NCBI GenBank assembly: GCA_900155495.1
Contig: FTLJ01000437.1
Coordinates: 1-64,000 of the forward strand
Length of the DNA: 64,000 bases
Source: Porogramme epimiltina
Lineage: Eukaryota > Basidiomycota > Agaricomycetes > Polyporales > Polyporaceae
Reading direction: 5' to 3'
The notes under the pieces were generated by a model that was given only the letters and a program-made list of their open reading frames with translations, was not told the DNA's origin and searched no databases. Below, piece by piece: positions 24,557 to 36,537 of the stretch. The translations under genes were made by a program, and so were the position numbers. Position 1 is the stretch's first letter. Each line of letters starts with the position of its first letter.

Positions 24557-26939
24557 TCATGTCACCTCGACGAAGCGCTTGACGTCAGAGATGGCCTGCA
24601 TGGACTCCTCTGCGCGCGCGCGGACACACGGAGAACGTTAAGTGAGCCCACAATCGACCGGAGGGCGGGGATACCGCGGGGAACGGGGAAAGGGGGCACG
24701 CACCCATGAACGGCATGTCGTAGCCGAGCTTCTTCGCGCTCATGTCGATCGTCTCGAGCGCCGTGTTCCACTGCACGCCCGCGGTGAGCGGCGGGTCCTT
24801 GATGACCTCCACGACGATGCGCGCGACCATCGACCAGCAGACCTGTACAGACACGCACGCATGCAGGCACACACGAGCGGGCGTGGGTGGGCGCGCCGGG
24901 AGCGTGAGCGAGCGTTACGGCATGAGCGCGAGCAAAGGCGATATCGCGGGGTGCGAACACTCACCCCGAGGAGCGGGTCGAGCAGCAAGAACTCGTTGTC
25001 TTTGATCGTGCGCGTGACGGTGACGACCTCCATGACGACGTCGAGCGCACGCTGTGCGCTCTCTTCGTGGTCCCGGTGGAGGAGCCAGTGCATCTGCGCC
25101 TTGGCGGAGAGGGTGACGACGAGGCAGAACTTGAGCGCGACGCAGAGCTCGCGTTCGTTGAAGAATGACGCCTTGAGCATCTCGCTGTCGAGGTTTGAGG
25201 CGTGCCCCGTGAGCTGCTCCAGCAACGGCCAGTACACGTTGAACCACTCGGGGCGCTGAGGAGCGAACATGCCCCCGTGCATGGACTGGGTGATCTGTTG
25301 CCACTCCGCGGAGATGTCGTGTACCCTGAGTAGAAGCAGTAGGCTGCGTGTTCTGAGGTAAATGAGGTTCGTTTTTGCAAACATGGGATAGTAGACCTGT
25401 CGGAGTGGAGGTGAGGCGGGTTGGGAGGGGAACCCGATGACAGCCGAGGGAAATGCGGACTTACGGTGACGGAGTCGAATGTATGCTCGAAGGACTTGTC
25501 TAGCCGGGTTGGAACCCGGAAGACAAAAGATGAACAGCGATCAAGATACATGAAGTGCGAGAGCCCTGAGATGAGCTCCTTCTCGTAGTCGGAAATCTCG
25601 TGCAGCTGCTTTGGGTGAGGTGGCGTAGGGAAGTTGAGACGGTGTCGTTGAACGACGTGAGCTGCTAGGACAAGCTGCTGCTCGCCCTCCTCTAGCCGCT
25701 GCTTGAGTAGGAGGTAGCACGCAAACTGATAGCGAACTTGAATCTCCGTGACGGGGTCGGCAGTAGTCAGGGCATTGACGAGGTATTCTTCTTGGTCGAT
25801 TTCCACGTATTCAAACATGAGCATGCGCCGCTGCATTTGCCACATGTAACAGCCTAGAAGTTGGGCGATGTACGTAAACGCGGGATGGACAACTGCCCCC
25901 GAGGTGTCGCCGTTGATAATGGCTTGCATCTTTGCCGCGGAGAGCATACAGCCGTATTGGCGCGAGTGTTCGGACCAAGCGACCCGACTGTAATATGCGA
26001 TGAATGTGAATTCCGGCCGGATCGGGATATAAAAACTTACAATTCCTCGAGATTGGTTGGGACATGGGGAGTGGAAATGTTGTGGATGTCCGTGGTCGGC
26101 GGAGGGGCGGCCATGCGGTCAAAGAGCACGTTGAGGGCTTCGGGAAAGTTGTACATCGGGACCTGGAAATTCATGTGTGGTGGGCTGTTCTGATGATGAG
26201 GACTCTGTGCGACAGCAGCGTCCATAGGGAGCACGGGAACTATGAGTGTAATGGTGCGTGTCAGGGCGAGAATGCGATCATCTAGCAGAAAGTGACTGAC
26301 GGCCACCGGGGGATAGTGGGCCCAGGGAAGCGACCTGGGTTTCGTAGGCGGCGAGTCGCTGCTCGAGGATATGAGTGCGCAGGAAGAGGGCTTCTGTTAA
26401 AGTTCGCTCCACGTTCTCATCGTAGGTGCACTCCTTCTCCTTGTCGGCGACTTTGCATGTAGTGCAGTAGGGGCGTTTCGCGTCGCATTTCTGGGGACGT
26501 TATCGGGATCAAGATGCGGTGGGGGGGAGCAGGCGATGCAAGAGACGGACCTTTTTCTTGCGCCTAGAGGCGAAGCGGGGAGTATTGAATGGAAGGCAAG
26601 CGAGGTGAGGAGAGGGAACGCGTACCTGCAAGGAGCACAAGCGGCACCCTTCTTGAGATATTCTCCTTTTGGGACGTTGGCTACTGCGGTTGTGGAGGTG
26701 TACTCGCATGTGATGGGCTTGCGGGCCTTGGAGCATGGGCCGCACATGGGCTGGATGCCATCGCACCGCTGTGAGAGGGAGGGAGGGTGAGGAGGAAGGG
26801 TGGTGGCGGGAGAGCGGGAGAAGGCGTACGACTTTGCGTCCCCTATAGAGATTACGGGGAAAGAGACGGTCGGAAGAGGGTAGAACGGAGAAGGAAGCGG
26901 GACTTGCCTGCAGGCTGAACAAGTCTGACCGGCCGGCAT
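24557..26939 (-). CDS. Fungal transcription factor with two Zn2Cys6 clusters
   Basis: Nuclear DNA-binding regulator, 576 residues in ten exons: 26939-26908, 26842-26830, 26768-26626, 26563-26551, 26490-26307, 26239-26041, 25987-25465, 25396-24965, 24842-24704 and 24609-24557. Two binuclear zinc clusters lie in tandem. Cluster 1 uses Cys7, 10, 17, 24, 27 and 36 (CSACRGRKVRCDGIQPMC at its core). Cluster 2 uses Cys59, 62, 69, 76, 79 and 88 (CAPCRRKKKKCDAKRPYC). Both follow CX2CX6CX6CX2CX8C and both are cut by introns at the same two places. A short coiled segment (ALFLRTHILEQRLAAYETQ) follows. The rest resembles the middle homology region of fungal regulators (AFTYIAQLLGCYMW, YQFACYLLLKQRLEEGEQQL). 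The first intron uses a GC donor (CAG/GCAAGT). Target genes cannot be inferred; the divergent neighbour starts about 1.1 kb away. Confidence 0.88.
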
Positions 26940-28029
26940 GGCGACGGAGGAGAGGAAAGGAAGCGAGATGGGCGTGGGGGATGAGGAAGGGGAAGAACAA
27001 GCGGGGCTGGAGGTGGAGAGTGCCGGGGTAAGTACTCGTTAGGTCAGGGATCGGGCATAGCGCGCCCCCACGGCCCTGGCTGTCTTGCGCGCCGCCCGGC
27101 GCTGGGCCGTGGGCCGCTGGGCTCAGTCCCTCCTCGAGCTTGTCCTTATTTTAGGCGCCACACGATCAGAACCCTCGGCGTGTCTCCAGGCGTTTGCCGC
27201 TCTCCATGATTGCCAATCCCCCGCCCATTGGCCCGCGCGACGAGTCCGCCAGCCGCCAGCCGCCTGCACGCCAGGTTCCATTCGCGCGCACAGACCTTCT
27301 CAGCACGTCCCCGCCCGCCCTGCCCTCCCTCCTCCTGGCCGCCGCGGGGGGCGCGCGGCGTGCGGTGTGCTGCCCGCCTCCCTCCCCGCCGCCGCCGCCA
27401 CCGGCCGTGGCTCGAGAGGCCACCCGCACAGCGCCCGGGATCGACCCCCCGGTCAAGTTGCCGGCCTGGTCGAATTCGCCCGATATCCGTTAGCACATCC
27501 ACGCCCGATCGCGATGCCATCACCACTCTCCTCACACGCCTCCTCCGCTTGCACGACATTCCTTGGCACCCCATTGGCACCCGTCCTCCGCGAACCTCCG
27601 CTGTATCCTCCCTCCGCTCCCCGGCGTCTCAGCAGCCCTCCGTGACATAACGTGCCGTGCCTGTCACCCGCCTCACTTCCTCCTCGCCATGCTCCAGTGC
27701 TCTTGTCAGCGTCGATCCCTTCGTGATCCCACCTCCACTACTTCTCATCTCTCGCACACAGCCGTCTTGCGCCAATATCTGAACCCTAAGCTCGACGTCC
27801 CCGCCCCAACCTAGTCGCTGCTACCCCTCCCGCGCCGACGAATCATGGTGTCACGCGTGACCTTGGTGGTGCCCTCGGTCACGTGCAGCAAACGCGACTT
27901 CAACGTTCTCCTCCCGCCGCACCACACCTCTCGCTTCCGCTCCGTCCCCTCCATCTCTCCGCGCTTCGCTCGTGCGACGCATCCCACCCGACAACCCCGG
28001 CGCGCAAGTCTCTCGCCACCTCTCCCACC
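26940..28029. other. Divergent promoter region (zinc-cluster regulator / disordered protein)
   Basis: About 1.1 kb, pyrimidine rich on the plus strand from 27240 on. Long proline-rich frames on both strands here have no splice context and are treated as noise. Confidence 0.5.
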
Positions 28030-31000
28030 ATGTCAGCCGACGTGGCCTTAGAGTCACCGGCGCAGCTTCAGCTCGACTCCCCCCCTTCTTCCCCTTCTCA
28101 GGCCAGTGACACCGCTGCGGCAGATGAGCGCATCTTCTTTGGCCCCATCCAATCTCCAGAGAAGAAATACGCCGCTCCTTCGGGGGCTCCCCGCTTTCAG
28201 ACCCCAATCCGCCGATCAGCCAGGTTTTCGGCCGCCATGGTTCCCCTCCCATTATTCCCGGAGGAGGATCCTTCCGGGCCGTCGGATACGCGTGAAGGAA
28301 CGCCTGAGGACTTAGCACCCGATGGTATGTGGTCTCGCTACTCGATGCAAATATCATGTATGAATTTCCTGCACAGAGCCGTCCATCATTCTCGCAAGTA
28401 GAGTGCTCAGCGCATGTAGCAACCCTTCGCCACCACCTAGTCCCTCCTCCCTCCCCCAACAGTCCTTACCGGACCTCGAGGACGCTCCGCTCATTGATAT
28501 CTCGGACTCTCCCCTCCCCGATGAATCCACACCCCGACCTGTCGCAGGTCCCTTGGTACCCCAAGACAACCTAACCGAGCTTCCAGGGGGGTTGTGTCCC
28601 AGTCCCCTCCGCTCGTCCACGCCTATCCTTCAACACAATGACCGAGCTAACCTCTCGCAGCCGGACCTTATAAACTTCGACACTCCGGATGCAAGCCGAC
28701 CCAACACCGTCTCCGAAGAGGCTCCCATGGTTTCCGGTACGCAGACTTCTGCCATGCCGCCTCCACTCGCGTCCATAGATGCCCTCCTCTCGATGTCACC
28801 CAATGTGCCTAAAGAAATTGACTCCCATGAAGATCTCCCCGGTGACAATGCCGTAGCCGCTGCCAACTCGGGGCACGAAATTACGAACACGCCCGCTTCC
28901 GGCGTACCTCCGGTGAATCCGTCGCCACCGCTCGTCGACATTGAACTACCGGACGAACAAGGGTCCGTCCCGCAACCTCCTACGGTAGACCTGCAAGTTG
29001 AAGAGAAAGAACCGGAAACTGCGGACGACCACGCAGGCCACGAAGAGCAGACGCCACCTCTTCGGCGCTCCAGTCGCCCTCGACGGAGTCGGAGCTCCCT
29101 CCCGCAGACCATTGTCAACACCCCTCCGCCGAGAGAAGCGTCCCGCGCCGAGGCAGGGGAAGACGGCATGTCATCATCCCCCAGGCCCGAAGACCAACAG
29201 CGCAATCCGACGCGGAAACGGAAGCTCAAAGCCGCACAGGTGTCCGACTCGGACATGGGGGAAGCAAGTGCTGCAGCAGCCACGGCTGTGCCCAGGAGGG
29301 TTCCCCAAGCAGCTCGGCTCCACAGAGAACTGGGTTCGCTCTCCCCCATGTCCGCTGCGGTGCTCACACAGCTCCTCCCCAAACCTGAGGACAGGAGCGG
29401 ATCGTCGACGCCGCAGCCCCCTCTCCAAGCAGCGGCCCTCCCGCTCACCCCCCTGGCCGCTCCCGCGCCCTCCACGCCCCCGCACCAATCCGTGGCCTTC
29501 GTCTTCCCCAAAGTCGGGCCCTCCGACGGGTCCGGCGTGCCGCGCCCCAAGAGCCCGCTGCGGCCCTTCTCCCCGCCGAAGCTCGGCGAGGGCGCGCGCA
29601 CGCCCGCGCGGCGCGTGCCCCTCTCGCAGGCCGTCGCGGAGGGCACGTACTCCCCCGCGAAGCTCCCCGCCCTGTTCGGTGGGGGCGGCGCGCTGCAGCC
29701 GCAGCAGGCCCCCGCGTTCCGGCGCGTCGCGCTCGACGACCCCACGAGGAGCCCGGCGAAGCGCATCCCGATGAGTGAGGCCGTGCCCGTCCCGCCGCCG
29801 TCGCCGAGCAAGGACAAGGGCAAGGCCGTGCTGCGCTCCCCCGTGCGTGCGTCGTCGCTGCCGCCGAGGGAGGCGGGACGGGGCGGGTCCGCAGAGCCAG
29901 CGCCGTTGTTTGGGCGGAGGGAGCGCGGGGCGTCCGTAGAGCCCGTGTCGCGGCCGCCTGCGCTGGGGAGACGGCCGCTGTTCAAGAAGCCGGCGTCGTC
30001 GGACGGCGTGATGAGCGGTGCGTTGGAGCCGCGGACGACGCTGCCGTATCCCCTCGTGCAGCAGCAGAGACTGCCTGCTTCCATTCCTGAGGGGGAAGAA
30101 CCCCCCTCACACCCGGTTATGGCGAACGGGGACTTAAGGACGCTGTCGAGTCCCGCGAAACAGGGCTCGAGCCTGAGACAGCCCTCTGCGGGGTCTGGCA
30201 GCAAGATCCCGCGAATAGGTGCGAAGCCGTATGCACGCCCCAAGGGCAGCATGGCTCCGAGCAAGCTTCCGACGCCGATGAAAAACAAATCCGCGTCGAG
30301 AGCGAAAGTATGTTGATATTATGTCTGTGTTCTCTACCTATCCGCATGTACTGACCACGCCGGATGTCTGTGCAGCCTCTCCGGATCGTCACCGTCGGGT
30401 CATCAAGTAGCGGCAGCTCGGACGAGGGCCTCGGGCCCTCAAACCCCCCAAACCCGCTTGCAGCACCGAAACTCAGGCGTGTTGTTGCAGCCTCCTCGTC
30501 TTCATCCTCGTCTTCGACGCCCCCCGAGGCCGCACCCGCGCAAGGCACCAAGCGCAAACGCGAGCCAGAGGCCTCGAGCTCAAAGCCAACTGCACCCGCA
30601 GCTCCTCCTGTCATGGTCATGCGGAAAGTCGTCCCTGGGATGTTCAACAAAGGCAAGGAGCCTGCGGTGGCGCCCCAGGGCGCCGCTGGCCTGCCACCAG
30701 CCATGACACCTGCAATCCCATCTTCACCTATGAAGCCAATGGGTCCTATCAGGGCGCGCTCCGCCCTGGGCTGGAAGCGGCCCCAGCAGGAGCCCCAGCC
30801 CGCGCCGGCCGCGCCGGACATTACCACCTCCAAAGTCGAGGAGCTCCCTCCAAAGGAGCCTAGTCCCGAGCCTGCTCCTGTGGCTGCACCTCCGGCACCG
30901 GAACCGGAGCCCCCAAAGCAAGCTAGCGAGCCTCTAACCCAGCCTGAAACTTCATCTACACCTACTGCTCTCGTCGAAACACCCACTCCCGGCCCGGCCC

Positions 31001-32200
31001 CAGAGCCCCCCGCGGCCCTCGAGCCCACCACCTCCATCCCACAACCGCACCGCCGCTCCACGCGCTCCAAGCGCGGCTCGTCCGGCGCGACCACCGACGT
31101 CTTCGGCGCCGTCGCGCCGCCCACCGCTCCGAGCGCGGGCGGGACGCGGACGCAGCGGCGGCGCGGCGCGCTGCTGGCGTCCGAGACGGGCGGGGGCGGC
31201 GCGTTCGCGGGGATGAGCGCGCTGGCGCTCAAGACGCTCACGTCGGCGAACACGGCGCGGAACCAGGTCGTGCTCGCGACGATCGAGACCGAGGTCGTGC
31301 GGCGCCCGGGGGCGCGCCCGGACAGCCCGACGAGCCGCGTGCGCAACACGCTCGAGCGCCAGAAGGAGGAGCGCCTCGCGCGCGCGGAGAGGAGGGCGAG
31401 GAGGGCGGCGGGGAGCGATGGGAGCGTGGGTGGGGAGGCGGAGGTGGAGGTGGAGGCGGGCGCGGGTGCGGATGCGATTGCTGATGCGGGTGGAGATGCC
31501 GCGGAGGGAGCGACCGGGGATGTTCCAGTGGGCGAAGGAGGCGACGGGGAGAAGACGGATGCGGACACGGGCGAGGCGGGCGCAGCGGACGAACCGGACC
31601 TCGCAGACGCGAGCTTCATGAGCGTCGAGCGCGACGGGGACGGCGTGCCGATCCGCCACCGACGCGCGCCGGGCGACGAGGAGGAGTACGAGACGCCGCC
31701 GCGGCCGGAGCGGCCCGCGAAGCGGGGGCGGTTCGAGGGCGAGGAGGACGGCCCCGGGGAGGGCGCGGGGGCGGGGGCGGAGGGGACGGAGGAGGCGGCG
31801 GCGAAGCGCGTCAAGTGGGACCGGGGCCTGCAGACGACGGTGTTCTTGGAGGACACGCCGCCGCGGCCGCGCTGGAACGTGAAGGCGGTGCCGTCGTCGA
31901 AGGGGTGCTTGACACCCGCTGCGAAGGTGCGTCTGCAGTCCATTCATGGAGTTGGGTTAAAGGTAGGCTAATAAGGGCGCTGTGCGGTGGCGCACTGTTT
32001 TACAGGCACTGAGGCTTGACACGCTCGGCAACGTGCTCAACGCGGAGCTGCCCGTGGGCGGGCTCGTGAAGGAGCACATCGTCGTGAAGAAGTTCGTGTT
32101 CGACGACGACGCGGTGCCCGAGATCGCGGTGCCTGCCCCGCCGCCGCCCGCCCCGACCCCGAAGAGCACGCGCGGGAGGGGCAAGAAGGCGAAGACATGA
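28030..32200 (+). CDS. Large disordered protein of unknown function
   Basis: Not recognised. Four exons (28030-28324, 28377-30307, 30376-31926, 32006-32200) join in phase to 1323 residues. Almost all of it is low complexity, rich in Pro, Ser, Ala, Arg and acidic residues. Many short SP/TP sites (TPIRRSARFS, SPAKRIP, RTPARRVPLSQAV) suggest a heavily phosphorylated, probably nuclear protein. A repeated element of the form R(V/I)P(L/M)S(Q/E)AV occurs at least twice (ARRVPLSQAV, AKRIPMSEAV). The final 110 residues look ordered: RVKWDRGLQTTVFLED, then SSKGCLTPAAKALRLDTLGN, then HIVVKKFVFDDD, ending in a basic tail. The last intron joins AAK to ALRLD. The whole C-terminal block is the part to search. 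The GC bias opens long antisense frames, which are ignored here. Confidence 0.72.
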
Positions 32201-32530
32201 TGTGACGCTGGACGTGGACGCAGAACGTTTGGACGTTGACCGTTCGGTTCTACTACCGCACACAGACGAAGCACTAATCCGCAGACATAATGATATATCC
32301 CTCGTATCTCACCATGTTATATACCTGTTTAACCCGTCATTGCTATGCATGTATGTATGTCTCTCGTCTTTTTATCACCATCCACCAGGCGGTCCCGGTC
32401 AGTCCTCAAGGTTAGGTCCCCGAGCAGCAAGCAGTTTCAAAGGGTATGTGATACATTTGCTGTACGGCTAATACGCCGCGCTATGATACAGCAACCTCTT
32501 AATTCTGTATTCCGCGCGCGATACCGCTGT
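32201..32530. other. Convergent intergenic region
   Basis: 3' flanks of the disordered protein gene (+) and the short-chain dehydrogenase (-). AT-rich near 32285-32350. No other feature. Confidence 0.5.
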
Positions 32531-33753
32531 TTACTTGCCGCCCCTGTAGTTGAGCGTGGCAGTGGCCTGGTTAACGGGGAGAACGAAGATCTCGGCGATG
32601 TTGACGTGGGGCGGACGAGCTGCCGCCCACACGATCTCCTCGGCGATGTCTTCCGCGACGACTACAAGGCACGATACATCAGCGCAAGACACACAAGCCA
32701 TTCCGATGCACACTTACGGGGTTGCAGGCCCTCGTAGACCTTGTCGGCTGCAGACTTGTCACCCCTGAACCGGACGACGGAGAACTCAGTCTCGACCATG
32801 CCTGTCGCAAGGACGTTAGCAAAAGACTATGGCTGTGAGCGGAGGGACACATACCGGGTTGAATCTCCGTCACGCGGATGGGCGTATCGACAACCTCACG
32901 AAGGAGGGAGCCGGTGAACGAGCGGACGGCATGCTTGGTGGCACAGTAGATGGCGCCACCAGCATATGGCTCACGCCCTACAACAAGGATGCGTGTGAAC
33001 GGATGCACGGGTGGAGAAGGGAGGAACGGACGGACCCGCAATGGATCCGATGTTGATGATGTGCCCGGTTTTGCGCGCCTTGAAATCTACAAGGCCGACA
33101 ACGAGTTAGATGGCCATCCGGAAGCACTGTACCACCGCGTACCCTTGATCAGGAGTTGAGTCATAGAGATAAGGCCGAAGACGTTGACGGCGAACATGGA
33201 CTCCAAGTCGGCTTCCGAAATGTCGCCTACCCGCTCGACCCCAAGGACAAAGCCCGCGTTGTTCACTGAAAGAGTTGAGGTCACCAAACTGCTGGAAGTA
33301 GCAAACCCTAGTGCGCTCACCGAGGACGTCGATGTTACGGAGCTCCGCGGGGACATTGTCGAGGAAGGACGCAACCTGCTTCTTGTCCGAGACGTCGAGG
33401 GGGAGAGTAACGAACTTTCCGCCCTCCTTCAGGCCCGACTCCTTGTGCGCCGCGGTACACGCTTCGGCAACAGACTTGAGAGCATCTGTGCGGCGCGCGC
33501 AGAGGATTAGGTTAGAGCCGCCCTGCGAGTGTGGGTGCCTTCAGTCCACATGGTCCACCAAGATCGACTAGAGACTAGTCTAGTCCGTACCTTGGCGAAG
33601 AGGACGGCGGTGGCCTGCGGGGATCGACGAAAGCATCAACGTCGGATCTGCGAGCGAGCGAACGAAGCCTAGACGTACCGCGCCAATGCCCGCGCTTGCG
33701 CCGGTGATGAGCACGTTCTTGCCGAGGAGGCGGGAGGCGTTGAACACAGACAT
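32531..33753 (-). CDS. Short-chain dehydrogenase/reductase (YMR226C/YdfG-like)
   Basis: Classical NADP-dependent SDR, related to yeast YMR226C and bacterial YdfG, enzymes that oxidise L-allo-threonine, serine and other 3-hydroxy acids. Eight exons: 33753-33679, 33614-33591 (24 bases), 33522-33321, 33265-33143, 33086-33036, 32977-32855, 32801-32718 and 32661-32531; 270 residues. The Rossmann motif GASAGIGA is at residues 18-25, then CARRT fits NADP preference. NNAG ([15 protein letters not shown]) and the catalytic Ser ([16 protein letters not shown]) follow, then Tyr and Lys in [12 protein letters not shown]. The C-terminal [16 protein letters not shown] is characteristic of this subgroup. 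The protein is cytosolic. The exact substrate is inference from the subgroup. It shares a 490-base divergent promoter with the SET-domain gene. Confidence 0.93.
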
Positions 33754-34242
33754 GTCGCGACGTTGGCCTGGCGAGCTGAAGGTGGTGGTTCGCGGTGCGG
33801 AGAAGAAATTCGTGTGCGCGGAGAGAGGTGCGTGCTGGGACGCTATCGCGGGAGGCTTGGTGGATATTGCGTGCGCACGAGCACCACCAGTTCTGGCAGT
33901 GGCTGGGTGCAGCCGCCGTTGCGGAACGAGGCCGGGGAGCCGGCGGAGGCGGCCCCAGGGAGGCTAATCGCGAGCTGCTATCGGTGATCAATCGCGCGCG
34001 GGACACAGGCTCTCGTCCTCTCACCGTCGTGGCCATCTTCTCCCCCTCTTTCGCTCTGCGGCGGTTCTCTCTGCGGCGGGGTCACAGGTCACCTGCCGGG
34101 CTGTGGGACTGCTGCTCTTCGACGCGCGCGCCCTACTTATCCGCGGCAGCCACGGCGCATCGGTGGGAAGGTCGAGTCGCCAGCGCGCAGGGGCGAGTGC
34201 CAAGTGGGAACGGGACAAGCCGCGCACGGCTTTGATCGCGGC
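33754..34242. other. Divergent promoter region (SDR / SET protein)
   Basis: 488 bases between two start codons; no TATA-like element or exon-like frame was identified. Confidence 0.5.
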
Positions 34243-35945
34243 ATGGACGACCTCGACAAACACCGCTGGGAGCGCCTGCTCAGATGGCTCCGCGACGACC
34301 ATGGCATGGACGTCTCTGCCGCAGGGTTCCACGTCGAGGCCCGTGAGGTGCAAGGTGCGCCACACCAGCCGTCGTCCCGTGCTGCGCTCTAAACATAGTC
34401 GACATGATCCAGGTGCGGGCCGAGGGCTGTTTGCGTCAGGAGACTGTCCGGTGAGCTCGGTCGAATGCAGTGGTATGTGGACCAGTTGCTGATCCCCGGC
34501 CAGCCCTCCACAACGTTGTTCAAGGTTCCATCCACTGCGCTTCTAAATCCAAAGACAGCCGCATCGCTTTACCCTCAACTTCGCCGCCAGAAGCTGTCAG
34601 GTGTGCAGCTCGTGTCCTTGCATCTCTTTCTTCACAAGCCTTCCGGCGATGATGATTCTACGGACCCATCATTTGGTCCCTATATCTCGACTCTGCCTCG
34701 AGACTTCTCCAGTCATCCTCTACAGTGGATGGTGAAGAGAGATATCCAATTCGAGGATCCATGGGAATACCTCATGCTGGAAACCTTACCTCCGGGCGTG
34801 AAGCGAAAGTTGGACGCTCTTCATCAGCGCTTCTGGGAGGACTGGCGGGCTGTATCACGCGTGGTGGTATGGTCCACATTCTTGTATACGGGTGGGCGCG
34901 TAACATTCCACAGGTTGAATTCCCCGCTATCAGGACCCTTTCCAATCAAGCGGATGTAACCCGGACATCAAGTTTCGCTGAAAACAGCGATCAAATTATG
35001 AACTATGTCTGGGCCTGGCTAAATGGTCACTCATCTACTCTGCTCTCATTGCCCAGTATCTCATGGGAATTCATCAGTCAATACGCGATGCATCTTCTAT
35101 CGACTACGGTCTACCCTTGCTGATTCGGGTAACTTCACGCTGTGCCCTGTCTTGGACTTCGCCAACCATAACTACGGGAGAACACACATATTTCCGGTGA
35201 TCGACTCTGAGATATGGGGCGTGGTGGCTAAGAAGACACCGAAACACTATCTCTTCCTCGGGCCCTCTAAAGACGCAATATCTCAAGGGCAAGAGCTGTA
35301 TCTCCAGTACGGTAACCATTGCAATGCCTTCTTGTTTTCCGAGTATGGCTTTGTCAATACCATCCGAGCGGACGACATCGCGAGTGGTTCCTATGCGGGT
35401 GAGGTAGACGTACAAGAGCTTGTCGAGATACTGTTTGCCGAAAACGCCAGGGTGTCTCAGCTCAAGCCCATATTGGAGTCGGAAGGTTATTGGGGGTACG
35501 TCACCGCGTTCTTTGGACGGGTGTGACCGGGCAGCTGATCTCTCTATAACGCTGCAGCGACTGGACACTCCATGGCGCGCCGACGCCCGCACATCCATCA
35601 TTCCGGCTGATTGCAGCGCTTCGCCTGCTACACGTTGTAGATGACAAGACTGGCGGACCGATATCTGAGGCGCTGGTCGACGCCTGGCGGAACGTCCTAC
35701 TCGGAGTGCAAGACCAAATCTCTTCGACCAATGAGGATCTGTGGCGGCGCACCTTGGTCAAATTATGCGAACGGATCATCAAGCGCGGTCGTGAAAATAT
35801 CACAAGTTTGTCCGCGGTGCCGTGGGGAGGCTTTGCCCCTCTCTGGCAAGAGTGGATGATGGAAAACGTGCGGACGCTGTGGGCGGAAGAGGTGGAGGTG
35901 GCTACGGCGGTTGTTGCAAGTGTCCGTGCAGGGGTGGAGTTTTAA
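34243..35945 (+). CDS. SET-domain protein methyltransferase (SETD4/RKM type)
   Basis: Probable protein-lysine methyltransferase of the non-histone RuBisCO-LSMT/SETD4/RKM group. Six exons: 34243-34354, 34413-34450, 34504-34866, 34914-35025, 35078-35495 and 35558-35945; 476 residues. The SET start is split by the first intron and reads GAGRGLFASGDCP. The iSET region (SSHPLQWMVKRDI, HQRFWEDWRAV) follows. The SAM-binding/active-site core is LCPVLDFANHNYGR, then QGQELYLQYGNHCNAFLFSE with YGFV. The C-terminal part (DWTLHGAPTPAHPSFRLIAA) is the helical substrate-binding lobe. The intron at 34451-34503 was placed by its GTGAGC donor and CTGAT branch site; that at 35026-35077 has a weak GTCACT donor but is needed for phase. 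The substrate is unknown; ribosomal proteins are typical for the family. Confidence 0.87.
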
Positions 35946-36537
35946 CATTGGCGGCTGGGAGGGCTTGTGCAGACGCGGAGGGATAGGCAGATTTCTGGAT
36001 AGTCTTGGACCGCCGGAGGCTCTCGTGCGGGTAAATATAGAACGTAGTACTGCGGGGGTGTCTGGCCGTGCAAGGGCATTCCAGAGAAGCAGCTCACTCG
36101 TCTGTATGCTAATCGATGGGCGGTGAACCATGAGGAGTGTGCGGCTGAGACTTGAGCCTGTTGTGCGACGGTGCAACGTCCGCACTGCCCAGGGGCGGGA
36201 CGCCTGTGGCCAGGGCTCGGGCCAGTGACAGTGACGAAGGCGGTGGGCGGCGAGGGAGGCCGCAGGGGGGAAGCACGCTTACGTACGCCAACGCAGTGCA
36301 TGCGCGGGATGTGGCACCAGTGGGCGCCTGGGCGATGGTCCGCTCGGATGGCGGCGGCGGCGGCTCAGCCTCACCCTGCCTCGTTTCTTCAAGTTCCCTG
36401 CCTCTCCTTCTTCCCCCGTACGACCCCGCGACTGCCCCCTCCGGCTGGCCCTAGTACTACAAACAGGACGTTTGTCCTGACTCCCTCCTCCCCACCTCAT
36501 CTACGACCTCTCACTGTTGCCTCGCCCCCTGTTCAAG
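35946..36537. other. Intergenic region between two plus-strand genes
   Basis: 3' flank of the SET gene and promoter of the UPF0658 gene. A CT-rich block (36370-36530) precedes the ATG at 36538. No other feature was supported. Confidence 0.5.

Noticed and set aside
27085..27650. Open frames in the divergent region before the disordered-protein gene
   Set aside because: Compositionally biased Pro/Arg/Ala frames on both strands; no exon boundaries or family similarity.
28630..30288. 552-codon open frame on the minus strand
   Set aside because: Antisense shadow of the same gene; low complexity and no recognisable domain.
30117..31943. 608-codon open frame on the minus strand
   Set aside because: It lies antisense to the two large exons of the disordered-protein gene, is dominated by Ser/Ala/Pro/Arg from GC bias, and has no splice or domain support.
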